Notes: generated by a model not told the origin, from the sequence alone. 6,863 nt of DNA from JAPYTU01 sp036166735 (GCA_036166735.1 JAYZHG010000068.1:1-6863), one strand, 5' to 3'. Positions 1 to 6,632 are shown, numbered from the stretch's first letter. Numbers and translations are program-made.

Positions 1-288
1 ATTTCTCCTGAATCATGTTCTTCTATTTTGTGGAGGAGTTGGGACTATAAAGAGCAGGCTGCTGAAGCATTACAATTAACAGCAAATGATCTTAAAAAAA
101 TGAATTTGATAGATGGAATAATAAAAGAACCTCTAGGTGGTGCTCATAATGATGTAGATTTTGCTGCTGACAAATTAAAAAAAGTAATACTTAGTGAGAT
201 AGAAAAATTAGAAAAAATAGATCCTGAGAAAAGAATTTTAGATAGAGTTGAAAAATTTTCTTTGATGGGAGTTACAAAAAATGATTAG
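1..288 (+). CDS. accA: Acetyl-CoA carboxylase carboxyltransferase subunit alpha, C-terminal part (5' end outside window)
   Basis: AccA pairs with AccD to form the carboxyltransferase of cytosolic acetyl-CoA carboxylase. It moves the carboxyl group from carboxybiotin to acetyl-CoA to give malonyl-CoA, the committed step of fatty-acid synthesis. The reading frame is open from the first base and begins ISPESCSSILWRS, matching the conserved ISPEGCASILW segment of AccA. It continues through LIDGIIKEPLGGAH (the family's IPEPLGGAH motif), then a charged helical tail ending in TKND. About 95 of the usual 310-320 residues are visible, so the gene enters from the left. A TTG at 28 could be mistaken for a start but lies inside the conserved motif. 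The TAG stop overlaps the start of the next gene by 8 bp, implying translational coupling. Identification is from remembered family sequence and is secure. The catalytic core and the promoter are not in view. Confidence 0.95.
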   Translation: MSPESCSSILWRSWDYKEQAAEALQLTANDLKKMNLIDGIIKEPLGGAHNDVDFAADKLKKVILSEIEKLEKIDPEKRILDRVEKFSLMGVTKND

Positions 289-847
289 GTTCATAAATAC
301 GTTAATATTTAAAAAAATTTTGGGTTGGAGAATTGAAGGATTTATCCCTGAAGACAAGAAAATTATTGCTATTGTTGCTCCTCATACTTCATGGCACGAT
401 TTTTTTGTTGGAATATTTACTCGTTCAGTTTTAAAGATGGAAAATAAGGTTAAATTTCTAGGTAAGGAAGAATTATTTAAAATTCCATTTTTTGGATATA
501 TATTAAGAAAAATTGGTGGTTTCCCTGTTGTCAGAAACAAGAAAACAAATTCAGTAGATAGTGTAGTTGAAATATTTAATAAAAAGAAAAATTTTTTTTT
601 GGCTTTGGCCCCTGAGGGTACAAGAAAAAAAGTTGATAAACTTAAAACAGGTTTTTATTATATTGCACTCAAAGCTAAGGTTCCTATTCTTTTAGTAGGT
701 TTTGATTTTAAGAAAAGATTAGTTCATTTTGGTGAAAAATTATATCCTTCAGGAGATATTGAAAAAGATATGAAAACAATTATTACCTATTTTAAAAAAT
801 TTCAAGGAAAAATACCTGTTAATGGTTTAAATCATCTTAAAGTATGA
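281..847 (+). CDS. PlsC-type lysophospholipid / 1-acylglycerol-3-phosphate acyltransferase
   Basis: This 188-residue protein belongs to the PlsC/LPLAT acyltransferase superfamily, which transfers acyl chains to lysophosphatidate or related lipids at the inner face of the cytoplasmic membrane. The HX4D catalytic motif is His35-Thr-Ser-Trp-His-Asp40 (APHTSWHDF). Motif II is represented by GGFPVVRNK around residues 79-87. Motif III is PEGTR at 111-115, followed by KTGFYYIA at 122-129 and VPILLVGFD at 134-142, which are typical of this branch. The protein is short, lacking the N-terminal transmembrane helices of E. coli PlsC, as in the compact acyltransferases common in Bacteroidota; it probably associates peripherally with membrane. 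The ATG at 281 overlaps accA by 8 bp, so it is probably translated by coupling; I see no clear Shine-Dalgarno. Placement after accA fits lipid synthesis. The exact acceptor (lysophosphatidate, lyso-ornithine lipid or other) cannot be read from sequence, so no symbol is given. Confidence 0.9.
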   Translation: MIRFINTLIFKKILGWRIEGFIPEDKKIIAIVAPHTSWHDFFVGIFTRSVLKMENKVKFLGKEELFKIPFFGYILRKIGGFPVVRNKKTNSVDSVVEIFNKKKNFFLALAPEGTRKKVDKLKTGFYYIALKAKVPILLVGFDFKKRLVHFGEKLYPSGDIEKDMKTIITYFKKFQGKIPVNGLNHLKV

Positions 848-2907
848 AAAAATATATAATTGTATTTTTTATATTCATTACATCTGCATTTAGTTTTAAT
901 AACACATTATTAAATTTTAATTCAAAAGAAGTTATTCAGGCTGACTCTGTTTTATTTCCCGAAATTAAACATAGAGAGCAAACAAAATTGATTAAGCAAC
1001 TATTAACAAGATACCATTATAAGAAGGTTTCTTTTGACGATTCTTTATCTGTTAAAATATTGAATAATTATATAAAGAGTCTAGATCCAAATAGAGAATA
1101 TTTTTATGGTGCTGATATTAAATATTTTGATCAATATAAGTATGAAATAGATAATTATATTAACAATGGATATTTGGAGCCAATCTATGAAATTTTTGCT
1201 GTTTATAATGAAAGAGTAAAAGATAGGATAGATTATGTTTTCGATTTATTATCTAAAGAGCCTGATTTCACTTTTGATGAAGAATTCTTCTATGATAGAA
1301 AAGATGGAGAATGGTTTTTAACTGACGCTGAGTTAAATGATCATTGGAGAAAAAAGATTAAGTATGCGATTCTTAATATGAAAATTTTAGGAAAATCATG
1401 GAAAGATAATCAAGAGACTTTGGATAAAAGATATAAGAGGTTTCAAAAAACTATAAGCCAGTTTAATAATGAAGATGTATTTGAGATTTTCATCAATTCT
1501 TATACAGAACTTTATGATCCTCACACTAATTATTTTTCACCCGTAAATGCTGATAGGTTTGAAATAACTATGAGTAAATCATTTGAAGGTATAGGGGCAA
1601 GGTTACAACAGGATGTCGAATACACAACAATATATGAAGTTATGCCAGGTGGCCCTGCATACAGAAGTGGAAAATTAGAAAAAGGAGATAAAATTATAGG
1701 TGTTTCTCAAGGATATGAAGGGGTTTTTGAGGATATTATAGGTTGGAGATTAGATGATGTGGTTTCTAAGATTAAAGGACCTAAAGGATCAGTTGTTAGA
1801 TTATTAGTAATGAAAAGAGAATTTGAATTTGATGATTATCCTGATACTTTAAGTCTAGTAAGAGATGTTGTAGATGTTGTAGATGAAGATGCTACATTTG
1901 ATGTTGTTCCATTTAATTCTCAAAACAAAATATATACTTTTGGAGTTATCAAAATACCTAGTTTTTATATGAATTTTGATGATGCACAAAAAGGAATTTT
2001 AGGTTATAAAAGTGTAACTAGAGATGTTAAGAAATGTATTGACTCATTAAGAGAAAAATCAGTTGATGGTATTATTATTGACTTAAGAAATAATGGGGGA
2101 GGTTCCTTACAGGAAGCTATTGATTTAACAGGTTTATTTATTGAAACTGGTCCTGTAGTACAGATAAAGTCTTCAAATGGCAGAATAGATATTGAAAAAG
2201 ATTTTGATAAAAACATATATTATGATGGTCCATTATTATTACTGAATAATTCTTTTACAGCTTCTTCATCTGAGATATTTTCAGGAGCTGTTCAAGATTA
2301 TAAGAGGGGACTTGTTGTTGGTGAATCGACATTTGGTAAAGGTACTGTGCAAAATTTATTAGGATTAGATAGGTTTTTCCCTAAAAGTGATAAAAAATTT
2401 GGTCAGCTTAAACTTACTTTAGCAAAGTATTATAGAGTAAGTGGTGGTAGCACTCAAAAAGTTGGTGTAACACCACATGTTGAATTTCCTAATATTTATG
2501 ATAGATCTATTTATACTGAAAATTCTAGGGAAAATGCACTCAAATGGGATAAAATAAGAGAAATTTCATATGATGAAAAAGAATTTGTTTCTCAAAAACT
2601 TGTTGATCATCTTAAAATAAAATTTAATAAAGATTTGAATTCAGATTCTACCTTTATTAATTACATGTCTTATGTATCTAAAATTAAAGAAAATAGAAAC
2701 AGATTATCGGTTACTTTAAACTATGAAAAACGTTTACAGGAGAAAAAGAATAATGATTTAAAGAATACTTCGTTAGACACATCAATTAAAATAACAGAAA
2801 TATTTCCAATTGAAGAAAAAAAATTGATGGATAAAATTAAAAATGATCTTTATTTAAGAGAAAGTTTGAAGTTATTTGCTGAAATGCTTGGCTTTAAAGA
2901 AAGTTAA
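844..2907 (+). CDS. prc: Carboxy-terminal processing (tail-specific) protease, peptidase family S41A
   Basis: This is a 687-residue periplasmic serine protease of the Prc/Tsp type, which recognises C-terminal tails and trims or degrades exported proteins, including cell-wall enzymes in species where it has been studied. Residues 1-17 are a signal peptide (Lys-Lys, hydrophobic core, cleavage likely after AFS) with no lipobox. Next come a helical N-terminal domain (about 45-215, with SLDPNREYF at 79-87), a PDZ domain (about 243-325, GIGARL at 249-254), and the S41 core (about 365-547, with LRNNGGGS at 414-421). The C-terminal DUF3340-like helical tail runs from about 550. The Ser-Lys dyad is Ser474 (FTASSSE) and Lys499 (TFGKGTVQ). 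Their 25-residue spacing equals that of E. coli Prc S430/K455, and Asp485 matches Prc D441, so the enzyme should be active. Length is close to E. coli Prc (682). The ATGA overlap with the upstream stop indicates coupling. It is the last gene of the run. Confidence 0.95.
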   Translation: MKKYIIVFFIFITSAFSFNNTLLNFNSKEVIQADSVLFPEIKHREQTKLIKQLLTRYHYKKVSFDDSLSVKILNNYIKSLDPNREYFYGADIKYFDQYKYEIDNYINNGYLEPIYEIFAVYNERVKDRIDYVFDLLSKEPDFTFDEEFFYDRKDGEWFLTDAELNDHWRKKIKYAILNMKILGKSWKDNQETLDKRYKRFQKTISQFNNEDVFEIFINSYTELYDPHTNYFSPVNADRFEITMSKSFEGIGARLQQDVEYTTIYEVMPGGPAYRSGKLEKGDKIIGVSQGYEGVFEDIIGWRLDDVVSKIKGPKGSVVRLLVMKREFEFDDYPDTLSLVRDVVDVVDEDATFDVVPFNSQNKIYTFGVIKIPSFYMNFDDAQKGILGYKSVTRDVKKCIDSLREKSVDGIIIDLRNNGGGSLQEAIDLTGLFIETGPVVQIKSSNGRIDIEKDFDKNIYYDGPLLLLNNSFTASSSEIFSGAVQDYKRGLVVGESTFGKGTVQNLLGLDRFFPKSDKKFGQLKLTLAKYYRVSGGSTQKVGVTPHVEFPNIYDRSIYTENSRENALKWDKIREISYDEKEFVSQKLVDHLKIKFNKDLNSDSTFINYMSYVSKIKENRNRLSVTLNYEKRLQEKKNNDLKNTSLDTSIKITEIFPIEEKKLMDKIKNDLYLRESLKLFAEMLGFKES

Positions 2908-2950
2908 AACCCTTATTTATAATCCTAATTTTTTATTTAACAACGTAATT
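2908..2950. other. Very AT-rich spacer next to the DnaA-box array (possible unwinding element)
   Basis: The 43 bases after the prc stop are almost entirely A and T and contain no gene. A small inverted repeat, AACAA (2939-2943) and TTGTT (2950-2954), runs into the first DnaA-like box. It is too weak and lacks the GC core expected of a terminator. If the adjacent array is a replication origin, this stretch is one candidate for the duplex-unwinding region. The AT-rich segment at 3016-3060 on the other side is an equal candidate. This assignment is inference only. Confidence 0.3.
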
Positions 2951-3015
2951 TGTTGATAATTATATCAAATTATGTTGATAAGTGTTGTTTAGGAATGTGG
3001 AAAAGTTGTGGATAA
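2951..3015 (-). other. Cluster of four DnaA-box-like 9-mers; candidate oriC or DnaA-controlled site
   Basis: Four 9-mers lie within 65 bp, all reading in the same direction on the minus strand. They are TTATCAACA (2951-2959), TTATCAACA (2973-2981), TTTTCCACA (2996-3004) and TTATCCACA (3007-3015). The last is the exact E. coli/Bacillus DnaA-box consensus, the third differs from it at one position (A to T), and the first two differ at one position (C to A). Start-to-start distances are 22, 23 and 11 bp, close to whole helical turns, as expected for cooperative DnaA binding. The array is intergenic, flanked by AT-rich DNA, and sits immediately after prc. In Bacteroidota oriC is often not next to dnaA, so the absence of dnaA here is not decisive. 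The genes on both sides point toward the array, which is unusual for an origin. Alternatives are a DnaA-titrating or DnaA-regulated promoter site. Confidence 0.55.
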
Positions 3016-3035
3016 TTAAAATTGAAATATTCTTG
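3006..3035 (+). promoter_or_regulatory. Bacteroidota-type promoter candidate for the downstream structured RNA
   Basis: A TTG at 3006-3008 and TATTCTTG at 3028-3035 are separated by 19 bp. This fits the Bacteroidota pattern TTG (-33) and TAnnTTTG (-7), with one mismatch in the -7 box (C for T at 3032). Transcription would start near 3042, shortly before the first RNA repeat. The -33 element overlaps the perfect DnaA box at 3007-3015, so DnaA binding could block or modulate it. In such AT-rich DNA a chance match is possible; support comes mainly from its position ahead of the repeats and the terminator. Confidence 0.45.
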
Positions 3036-3068
3036 TATGGGTATGAAAAATTATTTTACTTAGTGTTC

Positions 3069-3224
3069 TCAAGCGAGGAAAAAAAGTTGAAACGCAAGTT
3101 TCGGCAAGTCGTGGAAAAGTAGAAAGGTGCTTAGGCACAAGGATACAAAGAAGCAACGAGCTCTAAAAGTGGAAGCTTAATTTATTAGGAAAAAACTTAA
3201 AGGACATTTTAACCAAAACTTGAC
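3069..3224 (+). repeat. Tandem structured repeat, unit 1
   Basis: This is the first of two units. From 3081 to 3224 it aligns without gaps to 3241-3384; I count 113 identical positions of 144. The longest identical block is the first 29 bases (3081-3109), which carry the GCAA-loop hairpin. Other strongly kept blocks are ACAAAGAAGCAAC and TTAATTTATTA. The outer stem is TCAAG (3069-3073) with CTTGA (3219-3223). Confidence 0.85.
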
Positions 3225-3226
3225 CA

Positions 3227-3384
3227 TCAAGCGAGAGATAAAAAAGTTGAAACGCAAGTTTCGGCAAGTAGCAGAAAGGTTGAAAAGAACTACGGTACTT
3301 AGAAACAAAGAAGCAACAAGCTCATGAAGTGGAAATTTAATTTATTAAACGAAAACTTTAAGGACTTTTTAACTGTAGCTTGAC
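3227..3384 (+). repeat. Tandem structured repeat, unit 2
   Basis: The second unit is offset from the first by exactly 160 bases through its body, but by 158 at the TCAAGCGAG start, so the only length change is near the 5' end. Its outer stem, TCAAGC (3227-3232) with GCTTGA (3378-3383), is one pair longer than in unit 1. An inner pairing AAAAAGT (3241-3247) with ACTTTTT (3364-3370) is also possible; unit 1 keeps it with one mismatch. The middle hairpin carries a UACG tetraloop closed by C-G. Confidence 0.85.
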
Positions 3385-3415
3385 GTTTGGAAAGCACTAC
3401 GGTGTTCTTTAAATG

Positions 3416-3455
3416 AAAAGGGCGAAAATTCGATAAGAATAATCGCCCTTTTATT
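3416..3455 (+). terminator. Strong intrinsic terminator ending the structured RNA
   Basis: A perfect 10-bp stem, AAAAGGGCGA (3416-3425) with TCGCCCTTTT (3443-3452), encloses a 17-base loop. An inner helix ATTC (3428-3431) with GAAT (3437-3440) extends it. The stem runs into TTTTATTGTTT on the plus strand, a typical rho-independent terminator. The symmetric A-tract means it may also stop minus-strand transcription leaving the propeller gene, so it could be bidirectional, although the minus-strand T-tract is only four bases. Confidence 0.85.
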
Positions 3456-3479
3456 GTTTATAGGCATTCCTAATAATAT

Positions 3480-3743
3480 TTAATCAATAATTATACCAGT
3501 AACTCCTTTTTCTTTTAAGAAGGATGTAAACGTATTAAGATCGTTTTCCAATATATCTTTATAAGGAGAAATAATTGTATTATAATTTTTAGATAATTCA
3601 TCTAATCTTTTTAGCATTCCATCATTTGGTTTTTGTATATCAGTAGTAACTCTATCATAAAGATGAGTAATATGATTTGTCCATTTTCTTGCATAGTTAA
3701 TTTCATCTTGAGACGTTTTTATTTTATTTTGATATAATTAAGA
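3480..3743 (-). pseudogene. Untranslated C-terminal tail of the propeller gene, beyond two in-frame stops
   Basis: Reading on past the TAA at 3744-3746 in the same frame gives Ser, a second TAA (3738-3740), then 85 uninterrupted sense codons to a final TAA at 3480-3482. The peptide begins LYQNKIKTSQDEINYARK and ends KGVTGIIID. It looks like the normal C-terminal helical end of this secreted Asp-box protein family, whose members I recall carrying a comparable LYQ...K(T/S)xQD...N segment followed by helices and a short hydrophobic terminus. The intact protein would be about 1050 residues. There is no good internal start for separate expression. Either the gene is recently broken, the stops are read through, or the bases are sequence errors. 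Confidence 0.8.
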
Positions 3744-6632
3744 TTAAATAGCAACAATTTTTTCAATTACTTTATTTCCTAACTGTTTCATCTCATTGCT
3801 AAATTCCTTTTCTTTTGTTAAGGTTATATAACTTTTAATTTGAGTAGTAATTTGCCTCATTTCATTTAATTTTTTCTGAGATTCATTAATTAATTTAATT
3901 ACTTGATTTGCTATATCAAATTGATTTTGAAGATCTGTATTAGAGACGTCCCATCTTGGATCTACAGCTACTGTTAAAGGAACAGAAAGCACCTCTTCAT
4001 TAACTGATAACTCTATTATATAGATTCCTGGAACTGCTTCAGGTCCGTATGATCTACTTGCACTATAGTACATAGAAACAAAATCTTTTTGTATTTCAGG
4101 AGCTTCGTATTCTAAGTCCCAGTAAGCAGTATGTACACCTGATTTAAGGGTGTTTGAATCCATATCAACATCGAATAGATATTCATCAGATTTCATTAAA
4201 TCAACTATGGTATTTCCATTAGGATCTTTTATGATAAATTTTACTTTTTTCAGGCTAACATCTTTTGGAATATAAAATGAAAAATCATTTTCATAACCAG
4301 GACCTCCACCACCTCTCCATCCTCCGCCAATATTTGTTCTGTAGGCTACTTCAGGCCTAAATAGGTGTGGTTTATTGTTATTTGTTTCTACAGAATTTAC
4401 TTCATGAAGGATATTTATTTTATCTAGTATCCAAAATCCTCTTCCTTGGGTTGATATTGCCAAATCATTTTGTGTTACTTCCATGTCAGTGATTGGTACA
4501 TTTGGTAAATTAAGCTGCAGTGATTTCCAATTATTCCCGTTATTAAATGATACAAATGCTCCAAACTCTGTTCCAGCATAAATTAAACCTTTTACTTTAG
4601 GATCCTCAGCAATACTTCTCACAAAATGATTACTAGGAATTCCATTTTTACCATTAGTTAGTAGTTTCCAGTTTTTACCATAATCGTCAGTAAGTATTAT
4701 ATAAGGATTAAAATCATTATTTCTATAGTTGTAAACAGCAACAATTGCTCTTCCAGGAGCATGAGATGATAATTCTATTTTATTTATTGTTCCTTGAAAA
4801 GGTATAATTTTTGATGGAGTTACGTTTGACCATGTATTCCCTCCGTCCTTAGTTATATGAATTAAACCATCATCAGATCCAGTCCAAATTTCATTTTCAA
4901 CATGAGGGGATTCTTCAAGAGCAAATATTGAAGAGTATACTTCAACTCCCGTTGCATCATTTTGTATAGGTCCTCCAGGAATTTCTGCTTTTTCTTCATC
5001 TTCTAAAAGGAGTTGTCTTGTTAGATCAGGGCTCATAATTTCCCATGAAACTCCTTTATCAGAAGTTTTATGAATAACATTGGATCCTACATATACGTCA
5101 TCGGTGTTATATTGAGAAATAAATACAGGGTAATTCCATTGAAACCTGTAATTTAGATCATCTTGTCTAGTGCCTTCTGTCAAATGAACATACGGAGTTC
5201 TTTGGTATTCTTCACCTGTCTCTAAGTTTTTATAGGTGAATTCTCCACTATATCCTGTTGAGTATAATATATTAGGATTTGTTGGATGAACAGCTATATC
5301 AGAACATTCAGTTCCACCAGCATTGAACCAATGTTCAAAAGGTGTTAGTCCCGGTAAACCTCTGCTAGGTACTCCAATAGTAGAATTATCTTGTTGACCA
5401 GCATACATTCTAAATGGAAATTGATTATCTACTGTTAGTCTATAAAATTCAGAAGTAGGTTGATTTAGTTGCATTGACCATGTTTCTCCGCCATTAAGGC
5501 TTATGTTTGACCCCCCATCATTACAATTAATCATAATTTGATTATTATTTGGGTTTATCCAAACACCATGATTATCACCATGTGGTGTTGAAATTCTTTT
5601 ATCAAATGTTTTTCCACCGTCAATGGATTTGTAGAAGCCAGTGTTAGAAGCGTATATAATGTTTTCATTTAAAGGATCTGCGGTTATATGAGAGTAGTAC
5701 CATCCTCTTTGTCTAAGTTTGTTATCACTATTTACCTTCTTCCAGTTTTTACCTCCATCATCTGATCTATATAATCCACCTTCATTTTCTTCTTTAGCCT
5801 GTATCATCGCGTATAAGCGTTTTGGATTTATAGGTGAATACTCTACTTCAATTTTTCCAGTTAATCCCTTAGGGAGTCCTTCTGTTAACTGTTTCCAAGA
5901 AGAGCCGGCATCTTTTGACATAAAGACGCCTCCTTCATCACTACCATCTATGAGAGCCCAAGGTTTTCTCTGAACGGTCCAAAAAGAAGCAATAAGTTCC
6001 TTTGGATTATTAGGATTCATTTCTACGTCTCTAGCACCAGTTTTATTACTAATAAAATGTATTTTTTTCCATGATGTACCACCATCAGTAGTTTTGTACA
6101 ATCCTCTCTCATTATTATTTCCAAAAATATTTCCAACTACAGCAACGTAAACGATGTCTGGATTCTTTGGATGAATTTCAATTTTTCCAATTAAACCAGC
6201 CTTAGGAAGTCCAATAAATGTCCAATTCTCTCCAGAATCCACAGATTTATACATTCCGTTTCCAATGGATATATTACCTCTTGGGTCAGCAGATCCTGTC
6301 CCTACGTAAACAATATTTTCATCAGCTTCAGCTACAGCTATTGCTCCAATAGAACCAACAGTTATTTGTCCATCAGATATGTTTTTCCATCTAATTCCCG
6401 CATCAGTTGTCTTCCATACTCCACCTCCTGTTGTACCCATAAAAAAGGTATAAGGTTTAGAATTAACACCTGATATTGCTGTTGATCTTCCTCCACGTGT
6501 GGGTCCAACAAAACTCCATTCTATGTTTTTATATAGTTCATCGCTCTGTGTCTCTTCTTTTTGTGCTAAAAGATTTGAGAATGTAAAAAGAGAAAATACA
6601 ATGAAGTAGGGGATTAGTGTTTTTTTGTACAT
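3744..6632 (-). CDS. Secreted VPS10/sortilin-like Asp-box (BNR) beta-propeller protein, C-terminally truncated
   Basis: This 962-residue exported protein is of the type often labelled glycosyl hydrolase or WD40/YVTN/BNR-repeat protein in Bacteroidota; its substrate is unknown. Residues 1-24 form a signal peptide (MYKKTL, hydrophobic core, cleavage near LLA-Q). About 40-740 is propeller, with at least eleven Asp-box motifs (S/T-x-D/N-x-G-x-x-W/F) at 75, 130, 181, 239, 290, 336, 378, 523, 594, 648 and 695. A glycine-rich linker follows at 769-779 (GGGWRGGGGPG), then a beta-sandwich-like region (about 785-890, ending VDPRWDVS) and a charged helical segment to the stop. The ATG at 6630-6632 is preferred over one 75 bases upstream because it places the signal peptide at the N terminus; the extra 25 residues are Lys-rich and unlike a leader. 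No type IX sorting domain is visible. Two TAA codons remove the expected final 85 or so residues. It stands alone and converges on the RNA locus. Asp-boxes are structural, so enzymatic activity should not be assumed. Confidence 0.88.
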   Translation of the reverse strand: MYKKTLIPYFIVFSLFTFSNLLAQKEETQSDELYKNIEWSFVGPTRGGRSTAISGVNSKPYTFFMGTTGGGVWKTTDAGIRWKNISDGQITVGSIGAIAVAEADENIVYVGTGSADPRGNISIGNGMYKSVDSGENWTFIGLPKAGLIGKIEIHPKNPDIVYVAVVGNIFGNNNERGLYKTTDGGTSWKKIHFISNKTGARDVEMNPNNPKELIASFWTVQRKPWALIDGSDEGGVFMSKDAGSSWKQLTEGLPKGLTGKIEVEYSPINPKRLYAMIQAKEENEGGLYRSDDGGKNWKKVNSDNKLRQRGWYYSHITADPLNENIIYASNTGFYKSIDGGKTFDKRISTPHGDNHGVWINPNNNQIMINCNDGGSNISLNGGETWSMQLNQPTSEFYRLTVDNQFPFRMYAGQQDNSTIGVPSRGLPGLTPFEHWFNAGGTECSDIAVHPTNPNILYSTGYSGEFTYKNLETGEEYQRTPYVHLTEGTRQDDLNYRFQWNYPVFISQYNTDDVYVGSNVIHKTSDKGVSWEIMSPDLTRQLLLEDEEKAEIPGGPIQNDATGVEVYSSIFALEESPHVENEIWTGSDDGLIHITKDGGNTWSNVTPSKIIPFQGTINKIELSSHAPGRAIVAVYNYRNNDFNPYIILTDDYGKNWKLLTNGKNGIPSNHFVRSIAEDPKVKGLIYAGTEFGAFVSFNNGNNWKSLQLNLPNVPITDMEVTQNDLAISTQGRGFWILDKINILHEVNSVETNNNKPHLFRPEVAYRTNIGGGWRGGGGPGYENDFSFYIPKDVSLKKVKFIIKDPNGNTIVDLMKSDEYLFDVDMDSNTLKSGVHTAYWDLEYEAPEIQKDFVSMYYSASRSYGPEAVPGIYIIELSVNEEVLSVPLTVAVDPRWDVSNTDLQNQFDIANQVIKLINESQKKLNEMRQITTQIKSYITLTKEKEFSNEMKQLGNKVIEKIVAI

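Larger units (their letters stand above)
3042..3455 (+). ncRNA. Putative structured non-coding RNA built of two 160-nt tandem units plus a terminator
   Basis: No reading frame of useful length crosses this region, and its base composition is visibly richer in G and C than its flanks. It holds two gapless tandem copies with 160-nt periodicity, a third partial hairpin and an intrinsic terminator. Structure signs on the plus strand in each unit are: a hairpin GAAAC-GCAA-GTTTC with a GNRA loop (3089-3102, 3249-3262); a hairpin with a C(UNNG)G loop, GTGC-TTAG-GCAC in unit 1 (3127-3138) and GAAC-TACG-GTAC in unit 2 (3287-3298); an AU hairpin closing on TTTA (3176-3189, 3336-3349); and a closing stem TCAAGC/GCTTGA in unit 2 (3227-3232 with 3378-3383), shortened to TCAAG/CTTGA in unit 1. 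Several differences between units keep the pairing. GNRA and UNCG-type loops on the plus strand, with the terminator T-tract, set the direction. I do not recognise it as tmRNA, RNase P, SRP or 6S RNA. The 5' end is estimated from the promoter. Confidence 0.6.

Noticed and set aside
2004..2216. Minus-strand open frame of 70 codons inside prc
   Set aside because: It lies entirely within the S41 catalytic core of prc on the opposite strand. It has no recognisable domain and is a shadow of the real gene.
3069..3384. CRISPR array or integron attC sites
   Set aside because: There are only two units, they are similar along their whole length rather than as short repeats with unique spacers, and no cas or integrase gene is present. 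I found no convincing GTTRRRY/RYYYAAC attC core pair.
3069..3384. Repeat region as a degenerate protein-coding gene
   Set aside because: All frames are broken by stops within each unit, and the substitutions between units follow RNA pairing rather than codon positions.
3042..3455. tmRNA, RNase P RNA, or SRP RNA
   Set aside because: The length would suit tmRNA or RNase P, but I see no tRNA-like ends with TTCGAATC, no tag reading frame, and none of the conserved RNase P or SRP core motifs. The tandem design is also foreign to them.
3738..3746. Alternative genetic code with TAA read as glutamate
   Set aside because: prc ends in TAA at a normal family length with non-coding DNA after it, and the propeller tail itself ends in TAA. 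Reassignment is therefore not needed and is contradicted.
5719..5973. Plus-strand open frame of 84 codons inside the propeller gene
   Set aside because: It is antisense to Asp-box repeats. Its Ser/Pro/Phe-rich product mirrors the Gly/Asp/Lys codons of the real gene.
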